DNA from: Candidatus Eiseniibacteriota bacterium
Lineage (GTDB): Bacteria > Eisenbacteria > RBG-16-71-46
Direction: 5' to 3'
Length of the DNA stretch: 8,020 bases
Assembly: GCA_005893365.1 (NCBI GenBank)
Contig: VBPB01000029.1
Coordinates: 1-8,020, forward strand
Positions 1-5,472 of this stretch are shown piece after piece. The translations under genes were made by a program, and so were the position numbers. The notes beneath the pieces were generated by a model that saw nothing but the letters and a program-made list of their open reading frames with translations, searched no databases and was not told where the DNA came from. Every line of letters begins with the position of its first letter. Position 1 is the stretch's first letter.

Positions 1-186
1 GATCAACGCCAGGTCGCCCGAGAGCCACGCGGCACCGCCTCGTAGCGTGATGAGACTGGCCCGCGCGGCGAGGCCCAGGGCCAGGAGCGGCAGGAAGGCG
101 CGCAGTCCGCACGAGGCGGCGACCGCCACACCGCTCAAGAGGGGCAGCCACAGATACCACCAGGCCAGCACCTCGGGTGAATGCAT
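1..186 (-). CDS. DUF4126-family membrane protein, 5' part (truncated by window edge)
   Basis: Reading the minus strand from an ATG at 186 gives 62 residues with no stop to the window edge. The start is supported by a GGAGG Shine-Dalgarno (plus positions 195-199) 8 nt upstream. The peptide has a hydrophobic first segment (residues about 9-26, rich in W, L, V and A), then a run resembling GLRAFLPLLALGLAARA, then GGAAWLSGDLAL. This order, a GLRAFLPLL-like motif followed by a GG-x-AWL segment, is how I recognise the N-terminus of the DUF4126 family of small, multi-pass, functionally uncharacterised membrane proteins. It is transcribed divergently from alr and shares its upstream region. No function can be assigned; the family call rests on recall of a short stretch, while the coding call rests on the good ribosome binding site and membrane-like composition. 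Confidence 0.7.
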   Translation of the reverse strand, partial: MHSPEVLAWWYLWLPLLSGVAVAASCGLRAFLPLLALGLAARASLITLRGGAAWLSGDLALI

Positions 187-312
187 GATCCGATCCTCCG
201 CTTCGGTCCCGGCCGTCTGGCCCGTTCGTGACGCGCCGGGTATGCTACCAGCGCGCTGCGGGTTCGTCACCGTGGGGTGACCTCTGCCGCGCCTCCTGGA
301 GGATCGCGCGCC
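187..312. promoter_or_regulatory. Divergent intergenic region with clustered palindromes
   Basis: This spacer separates the minus-strand DUF4126 gene from alr and must hold both 5' signals. Three adjacent symmetric elements are visible: GGTATGCTACC (239-249, perfect 4-bp arms around TGC), CAGCGCGCTG (249-258, perfect palindrome), and GTCACC-GTGG-GGTGAC (266-281, 6-bp stem with a 4-nt loop). TATGCT at 241-246 is a 4/6 match to a -10 hexamer on the plus strand, and the same symmetric site reads TAGCAT on the minus strand. No convincing -35 hexamer lies 16-18 bp upstream on either strand. A regulator-binding site or shared promoter is an inference. Confidence 0.35.
298..302 (+). promoter_or_regulatory. 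Ribosome binding site of alr
   Basis: GGAGG lies 10 nt before GTG 313 and 16 nt before ATG 319, while the further-upstream GTG at 277 has no such site. This decides the choice of start. The site sits in a small potential hairpin (CCTC 292-295 with GAGG 299-302, 3-nt loop) that could partly mask it; that effect is speculative. Confidence 0.6.
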
Positions 313-1545
313 GTGACGATGCCCGTCTCGACCTGGGTGGAGGTGGATCTCGACCGCTTCGCGGCCAACCTGCGCGCGGTGCGAGCACTCGGGGGCGGGC
401 CGCGCGAGCTGCTGCTGGTCGTCAAGGCCGACGCCTACGGCCATGGCGCGGTCGAGATGGCCGAGGCCGCCGCGGCCGAGGGCGTGGCCCAGCTGGGCGT
501 GGCGACGCTCCACGAGGGCATCCAGCTGCGGCGCGCCGGCAACCGCTCGGCGATCGTCGTGCTCTCGCCCCTCCTGCCGGGCGAGATCCCCGAGGCGGTC
601 GCACACGAGCTGGACCCGACCGTCTGCGACCGGGCGTTCGCGCGCAGCCTGTCGGAAGCGGCGGTGGCGGCGGGCCGCCCGCAGCGCGTCCACATCGAGG
701 TGGATACCGGCATGGGCCGGACCGGCGTGACGACCGAGGACGCCGCCCAGTTCATCGCCGACGTGACGGCCCAGCCGGGGCTGCGCCTGGCGAGCGTGTT
801 CACGCACTTCCCCGACGCGGACGGCGAGGACCTGGAGGTCTCGCGCGACCAGGTCCGGCGCTTCGAGGCGCTGCTCGCGACGCTCGCGGAGAAGGGCCTC
901 GCGCCCCCGCGCGTCCACGCCGCCAACAGCGCCGGGGCGGTGAACCTGCCCGAGTCGCACTTCGACTGGCTGCGCGTCGGACTGATCGCCTACGGCCACC
1001 TGCCGCCGCACAGCCGCGAGCGCGTCGCGGTGGCGCCGGTGATGTCGTTCAAGAGCCGGCTCGTGCAGGTGCGCACGCTGCCGGCCGGCGCGACGGTGAG
1101 CTACGCGCGGAGCTTCGTCACGCGAAGGCCGACCCGCACCGGAGTGGTCGCGGTCGGCTACGGGCACGGCTACTCGTGGCTGCTCTCCAACCGCGGCACG
1201 ATGCTGGTGCGCGGCCAGGTAGCACCGATCCTCGGGCGCGTCACCATGGACCTGACGATGGTGGACCTGACCAGCCTCCCCGAGGCCACGGTCGGCGACG
1301 AGGTGGTGCTGTTCGGCGAGCAGGGGGACGCGACGCTGTCGCTCGAGGAGGTGGCGGCCGGCAGCGAGACCATCCCCTACGAGATCATGTGCACGATCGG
1401 CAAGCGCGTCACCCGCATCTACGTGCGCGGCGGCCGGCCGGTCAAGCTCACCACGCTGGTGGGCGAGAGCGAGGAGTGGGCGCACCGCGCGGCCGACCAC
1501 TTCCGGATGCGCCAGGAGGCGCTGGCCGCCGTCCGGCGCCCCTGA
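313..1545 (+). CDS. alr: Alanine racemase (PLP-dependent)
   Basis: Cytoplasmic enzyme interconverting L- and D-alanine, supplying D-Ala for peptidoglycan. From GTG 313 it is 410 residues, slightly longer than the usual 360-390. The N-terminal TIM barrel carries the PLP-binding motif VVKADAYGHG, with the Schiff-base lysine at about residue 38. DTGMGRTG follows near 131-138, with an Arg placed like the one that contacts the PLP and substrate region in Geobacillus Alr, and then HAANSAG. The C-terminal beta domain has SYARSF, GYGHGYSWLLSNRG (catalytic Tyr about 287, the base opposite the lysine) and GRVTMDLTMVD. All key residues are present, so it should be active. Its last roughly 35 residues past the IYVR strand form a charged helical tail somewhat longer than in typical homologues. 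GTG 277 is an alternative start (422 aa) but lacks a Shine-Dalgarno; ATG 319 is also possible. Heading a nucleoside-catabolic operon is unusual; deoB begins 4 nt after its stop. Confidence 0.96.
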   Translation: MTMPVSTWVEVDLDRFAANLRAVRALGGGPRELLLVVKADAYGHGAVEMAEAAAAEGVAQLGVATLHEGIQLRRAGNRSAIVVLSPLLPGEIPEAVAHELDPTVCDRAFARSLSEAAVAAGRPQRVHIEVDTGMGRTGVTTEDAAQFIADVTAQPGLRLASVFTHFPDADGEDLEVSRDQVRRFEALLATLAEKGLAPPRVHAANSAGAVNLPESHFDWLRVGLIAYGHLPPHSRERVAVAPVMSFKSRLVQVRTLPAGATVSYARSFVTRRPTRTGVVAVGYGHGYSWLLSNRGTMLVRGQVAPILGRVTMDLTMVDLTSLPEATVGDEVVLFGEQGDATLSLEEVAAGSETIPYEIMCTIGKRVTRIYVRGGRPVKLTTLVGESEEWAHRAADHFRMRQEALAAVRRP

Positions 1546-1549
1546 GCGC

Positions 1550-2716
1550 ATGCGCGTCTTCCTGATCGTCCTGGACGGCGTCGGCATCGGCGAGCTGCCC
1601 GACGCGGCGGACTTCGGCGACCGCGGGAGCCACACGCTGCGCCACGTGGCCGAGGCGGTCGGCGGCTTGCGCGTGCCCACGCTCGAGCGCCTGGGCCTCG
1701 GGCGCATCGAGCCGCTGGCCGGCGTGCGCGCGGTCGCGGACCCGCGTGCTTCGTACGGGCGCATGGCCGAGCGCTCGAAGGGCAAGGACAGCACGACCGG
1801 CCACTGGGAGCTGGCCGGGATCGTCTCCGAGCGGCCGTTCCCGACCTACCCGCGCGGGTTTCCGCCCGAGGTGCTCGAGCGGTTCGCGGCGGCGGCGGGC
1901 CGCGGGTGGCTGGGCAACGTGGCGGCCTCGGGGACCGACATCATCGCGCGGCTGGGGGAGGAGCATCAGCGGACCGGAAAGCTCATCGTGTACACTTCGG
2001 CGGATAGCGTTTTCCAGATCGCGGCGCACGAGGAGACGGTGCCGCTCCAGGAGTTGTACCGGATCTGCCGGGTCGCGCGCGGGCTGCTCGACGGTACGCA
2101 CGCGGTGGCACGCGTGATCGCCCGGCCGTTCGCGGGGCCGCCGGGTGGCTATCGGCGGACCGGGAACCGCCGGGACTTCTCGCTCCCGCCGCCGGACGGC
2201 ACCCTCCTCGACCGCCTGATCGCACGGGGGTCGCGGGTGCTGACCGTCGGCAAGGTGGACGAGCTGTTCGCCGGCCGCGGCGTGACCGAGGGCTTCCACA
2301 CCCAGGACAACGGCGAGGGCGAGGCGATCCTGCGCGACATGGTGCGCGCGAGCGGCGAGGGACTGGTGTTCGCGAACCTGGTGGACTTCGATCAGCAGTA
2401 CGGGCATCGCAACGATCCGGCCGGGTTCGGCCGCGCGCTCGAGCAGTTCGACGGGGTGGCCGCCGAGCTGCTCGCGCACCTGAGGAGCGACGAGATGTGC
2501 ATCATCACCGCCGACCACGGCAACGATCCCACCACCCCCGGGACCGACCACTCGCGCGAGTTCGTGCCGCTGCTGGTGGCGGGGCCCCGCGTGCGGGAGG
2601 GAGCGGCCCTCGGCACGCGCGAGACCTTCGCCGACGTGGCGGCGACGCTGGCCGCGCTGTTCGACGTGCCCGCGCCCAAGACCGGGCGCAGCTTCCTGGC
2701 CGAGGTGCGCGCGTGA
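1550..2716 (+). CDS. deoB: Phosphopentomutase
   Basis: Converts (deoxy)ribose-1-phosphate to (deoxy)ribose-5-phosphate in the cytoplasm, linking nucleoside phosphorolysis to DeoC and the pentose phosphate pathway. It belongs to the Mn-dependent alkaline phosphatase superfamily, and its 388 residues match the family length. Visible active-site elements are LDGVGIG (Asp9, metal), KDSTTGHWE (79-87, phosphorylated Thr83), VDFDQQYGHR (Asp281 and His286, metal) and TADHGNDPTTPGTDHSRE (Asp322, His323 and His334, metal). The last two groups run at a constant offset of five from the Bacillus cereus enzyme numbering as I recall it. The cap domain lies between, roughly residues 95-220, including the GNVAASGT and YTSADSVFQIAAHEE stretches typical of DeoB. 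The ATG follows the alr stop by 4 nt with no clear Shine-Dalgarno, suggesting translational coupling. The 3' end overlaps cdd. Confidence 0.97.
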   Translation: MRVFLIVLDGVGIGELPDAADFGDRGSHTLRHVAEAVGGLRVPTLERLGLGRIEPLAGVRAVADPRASYGRMAERSKGKDSTTGHWELAGIVSERPFPTYPRGFPPEVLERFAAAAGRGWLGNVAASGTDIIARLGEEHQRTGKLIVYTSADSVFQIAAHEETVPLQELYRICRVARGLLDGTHAVARVIARPFAGPPGGYRRTGNRRDFSLPPPDGTLLDRLIARGSRVLTVGKVDELFAGRGVTEGFHTQDNGEGEAILRDMVRASGEGLVFANLVDFDQQYGHRNDPAGFGRALEQFDGVAAELLAHLRSDEMCIITADHGNDPTTPGTDHSREFVPLLVAGPRVREGAALGTRETFADVAATLAALFDVPAPKTGRSFLAEVRA

Positions 2717-3138
2717 GCCGGCGCCCTGTTGCCGCGAAGCCGATGACGCCGGGCGGGCTCATGGCCGAGGCGCGGCGGGCGCGGCAGAAGGCCTACGCGC
2801 CCTACTCGAAGTTCGCGGTGGGGGCGGCCCTGCTCACCGCCAGCGGACGGGTCTTCCACGGCTGCAACGTCGAGAACGCCTCGTTCGGGCTCACGACCTG
2901 CGCCGAGCGGAGCGCGGTGTTCACCGCGGTGAGCGAGGGCGAGCACGACTTCGTCGCCATCGCCGTCACCGCCCGCGAGGGCCGCGGCGCCCCGCCCTGC
3001 GGCTCGTGCCGCCAGGTGCTGCAGGAGTTCGCCCCCTCGATCTGGGTCTACTGGCGCGACGCGAGCGGCCGGATCCTCAAGAGCCGGCTGCGCGCCCTGC
3101 TGCCCAGGGCGTTCGTCCTCAAGCGGGGCCGCCGATGA
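2713..3138 (+). CDS. cdd: Cytidine deaminase
   Basis: Zinc-dependent deamination of cytidine and deoxycytidine to uridine and deoxyuridine, feeding the phosphorylase DeoA. It is 141 residues from GTG 2713, close to the 130-residue tetrameric class. Motifs: YAPYSKFAVGAAL (residues 28-40), the substrate-ribose NVENASFG (N52, E54), TCAERSAVF with zinc ligand Cys63 and catalytic Glu65, PCGSCRQVLQEF with zinc ligands Cys96 and Cys99, and the closing LLPRAF. The start is GTG in a GTGA overlap with the deoB stop, preceded by a GAGGTG-type Shine-Dalgarno (2702-2707) at 5 nt. In-frame ATGs at 2743 and 2761 are alternatives; both keep the catalytic core. The 3' end overlaps deoC by ATGA. Nothing suggests inactivity; substrate preference between ribo- and deoxyribonucleosides cannot be read from sequence. 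Confidence 0.96.
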   Translation: MSRRPVAAKPMTPGGLMAEARRARQKAYAPYSKFAVGAALLTASGRVFHGCNVENASFGLTTCAERSAVFTAVSEGEHDFVAIAVTAREGRGAPPCGSCRQVLQEFAPSIWVYWRDASGRILKSRLRALLPRAFVLKRGRR

Positions 3139-3206
3139 GCGTCGACCGCGAGCGCCTGGTGGACCTCATCACCGACCGGGTGATGGAGGAGCTGCGCCGC
3201 GGCCGG
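3135..3206 (+). other. Putative encapsulation peptide coding segment (DeoC residues 1-24)
   Basis: Seen: residues 8-20 read LVDLITDRVMEEL, with hydrophobic side chains spaced i, i+3/4 (L8, L11/I12, V16, L20) and charged residues on the other face, followed by RRGR and a flexible linker. Known: BMC cargo enzymes carry short amphipathic helices at a terminus joined by a Pro/Ala/Ser-rich linker. As I recall them, PduP has LETLIRTILSEQL and PduD has LLRQIIEDVLSEM, which align without gaps to this segment with 5 and 4 identities of 13 and mostly conservative differences. Inference: this DeoC is loaded into a microcompartment or a related protein assembly. A plain oligomerisation helix is the main alternative. 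Confidence 0.55.
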
Positions 3207-4082
3207 TCCGCGGCACCGGCGGCGCCCGCCCCGACGACGGCGGCGCCGCCGGCGCCCGCGCCGTCCGCCCCGCCAGTCGATTCCGACGCCGAGACGCGCG
3301 AGCGCCTGCGCATCTTCAACGTCACCGGAGCCAAGAGCCCCGAGGAGACGCGCACGCTGCACGAAGCGGGGGCCGCCCGCGTCGGCGCCACGATGGGCTA
3401 CTGCCCGGCCTCCGACGGCCTCGCCTCGCTCATCGACCACACCATGCTCAAGCCGGACGCCGCCCGCGAGGACATCGAGGGGCTGTGCCGCGAGGCCCTC
3501 CAGTTCTGCTTCGCCTCGGTGTGCGTCAACCCCAACTGGGTGCCGCTCTGCGCGTCGATCCTGCGCGGGAGCGGGGTCAAGGTGTGCACGGTGATCGGCT
3601 TCCCGTTCGGCGCGCATCTGCCCGACGTCAAGGCCTACGAAGCCCGGCGGGCGGTGGAGCAGGGGGCCGACGAGGTCGACATGGTCATCAACATCGGCGC
3701 CATCAAGTCCAAGGACTACGCGCTGGTCGAGCAGGACATCCGCGGCGTCGTGCAGGCGGTCGGCAAGGAGACGGTGGTGAAGGTCATCCTCGAGACCGCG
3801 CTGCTCACCCGCGACGAGAAGATCATGGGCTCCTCGCTCTCCAAGGCGGCGGGGGCCGACTTCGTCAAGACCTCGACCGGCTTCGCCGGCGGCGGCGCCA
3901 CGGTCGAGGACATCCGGCTGATGCGCGAGACCGTGGGGCCGGAGATCGGCGTCAAGGCCTCGGGCGGGATCCGCACCACCGAGGACGTGAAGAAGATGGT
4001 GGAGGCCGGCGCCACCCGCATCGGCGCGTCGGCCAGCGTCAAGATCGTGCGAGGCGAGGCCGGCCCCTCGAAGGGCTACTGA
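3135..4082 (+). CDS. deoC: Deoxyribose-phosphate aldolase with N-terminal targeting-like extension
   Basis: Class I aldolase cleaving 2-deoxyribose-5-phosphate to glyceraldehyde-3-phosphate and acetaldehyde. At 315 residues it is about 95 longer than the compact Bacillus-type enzyme. Residues 1-24 form an amphipathic helix, 25-50 a Pro/Ala-rich linker, and 51-95 a charged segment of unknown role. The TIM-barrel catalytic domain starts near residue 96 with LASLIDHTMLKP and continues through FASVCVNPNWV, CTVIGFPFGA and EVDMVINI (Asp182). The Schiff-base lysine is in VKTSTGF (Lys245), the second active-site lysine in VKASGGIR (Lys274), and RIGASASVKIV closes the barrel. All catalytic residues are present. 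The start is an ATG in an ATGA overlap with cdd. An internal start skipping the extension is unlikely, since the leader is in frame, ends a tight gene junction and has a coherent helix-linker design. Its neighbours supply its substrate. Confidence 0.96.
   Translation: MSVDRERLVDLITDRVMEELRRGRSAAPAAPAPTTAAPPAPAPSAPPVDSDAETRERLRIFNVTGAKSPEETRTLHEAGAARVGATMGYCPASDGLASLIDHTMLKPDAAREDIEGLCREALQFCFASVCVNPNWVPLCASILRGSGVKVCTVIGFPFGAHLPDVKAYEARRAVEQGADEVDMVINIGAIKSKDYALVEQDIRGVVQAVGKETVVKVILETALLTRDEKIMGSSLSKAAGADFVKTSTGFAGGGATVEDIRLMRETVGPEIGVKASGGIRTTEDVKKMVEAGATRIGASASVKIVRGEAGPSKGY
3207..3284 (+). other. Low-complexity Pro/Ala-rich linker in DeoC (residues 25-50)
   Basis: This stretch is almost entirely Ala, Pro, Ser and Thr and should be disordered. 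It separates the N-terminal helix from the rest of the enzyme. Cargo enzymes of microcompartments usually have such a spacer. At the DNA level it is a GC-rich run of GCG/CCG/GCC codons, prone to slippage, so its length may vary between strains. Confidence 0.75.
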
Positions 4083-5389
4083 GCGCGCCACCGGATGTCC
4101 GCGGCCTGATCCGCGTCAAACGCGACCTTGGGGCCCACCGCCCCGAGGACGTGCGGGCGCTGATCGCCGCCTACGCGGCCGGCCAGGTCCCCGACTACCA
4201 GATGAGCGCCTGGCTCATGGCCGCCTACTTGAACGGCCTCGACGCCGCCGAGACCGATGCCCTGACCGCGGCGCTGCTGCACTCGGGGCGCGTGTTCGAC
4301 TGGAGCGAGCTCGGGCGTCCGAGCGCCGACAAGCACTCGACCGGTGGCGTGGGCGACAAGATCTCGCTCATTCTGGCGCCGCTGGTGGCCGCCTGCGGCG
4401 TGCTGGTCCCGATGGTGTCGGGTCGCGGTCTCGGGCACACGGGGGGGACGCTCGACAAGCTGGAGGCCATCCCGGGCTTCAGCATCCAGCTGGCCCCGGA
4501 GGCGATGCGCACCCAGTTGGACGAGGTGGGCGTGGTGATGGTGGGACAGGGCCCCGACCTGGCCCCCGCGGACGGCCTGCTCTACGCGCTGCGCGACGTG
4601 ACGAGCACGGTGGAGTTCGAGCCGTTCATCGTCTCGAGCATCGTCAGCAAGAAGGTCGCCGAGGGCGCCCAGGCCCTGGCCTACGACGTCAAGTGCGGCA
4701 GCGGCGCGTTCATGAAGACCCGTGAGGCCGCCTCGCACCTGGCACGGCGGCTGGTGGACACGACGCGCGCGCTGGGACGCGAGGCGGCGGCCGTGGTCAC
4801 CGACATGAGCCAGCCGCTGGGCGAGGCGGTGGGCAACGTCCTCGAGGTGCGCGAGTCCATCGAGGTGCTGCTCGGGCGCGGCCCGGCGGACGTGCGCGAC
4901 CTCACGCTCGAGCTGGCGGCGATGATGCTCGAGCGCTCGGGCGCCGAGCGCGACACGGCCGCGGCGCGGGCGCGCGCCCGCCAGGCGCTCGACTCCGGCG
5001 CCGCGTGGCTGCGCTTCCTCGCGATGGTGGAGGCCCAGGGGGGCGACCGCGCGCGGATCGAGCGGCCCGACGGGCTGCCGCGCGCCCCGGTGCGCCTGCC
5101 GGTCAAGGCCGCGCGCGCGGGGCGGCTCGCCGCGATCGACACCTTCGGCCTGGGCGAGCTGGTGGTGGCGATCGGCGGTGGCCGGCGCGCCAAGGAGGAC
5201 GCGATCGACCCGCGCGTCGGGCTCATGGTCCGGGTGCGGCTGGGTGCCGCGGTCGAGGAGGGCGACGCGCTGGCCGAGATCCATCTGGCCGCCGGCGATC
5301 CGGGAGCGGTGGCGCGTGCCGCCGCGTGCTTCACGATCGCGGACGAGGCCCCGCCGCCGCCGGCGCTCGTGATCGAGCGCGTCGCCTAA
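4079..5389 (+). CDS. deoA: Pyrimidine-nucleoside (thymidine) phosphorylase, probable CTG start
   Basis: Phosphorolysis of thymidine/deoxyuridine (and uridine, if it is the Pdp type) to the free base and (deoxy)ribose-1-phosphate, the substrate of DeoB. Motifs, numbered from CTG 4079: DYQMSAWLMA (39-48), the phosphate-binding KHSTGGVGDK (85-94), the family signature SGRGLGHTGGTLDKLE (114-129), RDVTSTVE (Arg172), SSIVSKK (Ser187, Lys191) and YDVKCGSGAFMKT (202-214). These run one residue ahead of my recollection of E. coli numbering (His85, Arg171, Ser186, Lys190). The C-terminal domain includes GRLAAIDTFGLGELVVAIGGGR (about 348-369). The CTG start gives 436 aa, matching the roughly 433-440 family length. 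No ATG/GTG/TTG occurs in frame before GTG 4151, which would remove the first helix (LIRVKRDLG). CTG overlaps the deoC stop as CTGA. Last gene of the operon. Confidence 0.95.
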   Translation: MSAPPDVRGLIRVKRDLGAHRPEDVRALIAAYAAGQVPDYQMSAWLMAAYLNGLDAAETDALTAALLHSGRVFDWSELGRPSADKHSTGGVGDKISLILAPLVAACGVLVPMVSGRGLGHTGGTLDKLEAIPGFSIQLAPEAMRTQLDEVGVVMVGQGPDLAPADGLLYALRDVTSTVEFEPFIVSSIVSKKVAEGAQALAYDVKCGSGAFMKTREAASHLARRLVDTTRALGREAAAVVTDMSQPLGEAVGNVLEVRESIEVLLGRGPADVRDLTLELAAMMLERSGAERDTAAARARARQALDSGAAWLRFLAMVEAQGGDRARIERPDGLPRAPVRLPVKAARAGRLAAIDTFGLGELVVAIGGGRRAKEDAIDPRVGLMVRVRLGAAVEEGDALAEIHLAAGDPGAVARAAACFTIADEAPPPPALVIERVA

Positions 5390-5394
5390 CCTCC

Positions 5395-5418
5395 GCGGCG
5401 CCGGGAGCCAGGCGCCGC
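5395..5418 (+). terminator. GC-rich hairpin after deoA, possible terminator
   Basis: A perfect 8-bp inverted repeat (GCGGCGCC / GGCGCCGC, 8-nt loop GGGAGCCA) starts 6 nt after the deoA stop. It lies in the convergent gap between deoA and the penicillin-binding protein gene, so it could serve either strand. There is no U-tract on either side, so intrinsic termination is uncertain; Rho-dependent ending or simple 3'-end protection is also possible. The rest of this spacer (5419-5472) shows only a CG-alternating run. Confidence 0.4.
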
Positions 5419-5472
5419 ACGCCGGATCCCCGCGGTGGCCACGCGCGCGCGCGCCTCCGCCGCATTCACCGC

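Noticed and set aside
47..280. Small plus-strand frame at the left edge
   Set aside because: Antisense to the DUF4126 gene start, which has membrane-like composition and a good Shine-Dalgarno; the plus-strand product is basic low-complexity.
228..1565. 445-codon plus-strand frame overlapping alr
   Set aside because: Out of frame with alr, no ribosome site, and an Arg/Gly/Ala-rich sequence typical of a GC shadow.
1448..2551. Minus-strand 367-codon frame over deoB
   Set aside because: Antisense shadow of deoB, without recognisable motifs.
3048..4091. Minus-strand 347-codon frame over deoC
   Set aside because: Antisense shadow; its Arg/Gly-rich run merely mirrors the Pro/Ala linker codons of DeoC.
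4095..4109. ATG at 4095 as the start of deoA
   Set aside because: It is out of frame and reaches TGA after four codons; using it would need a sequencing or real frameshift for which the window gives no independent sign.
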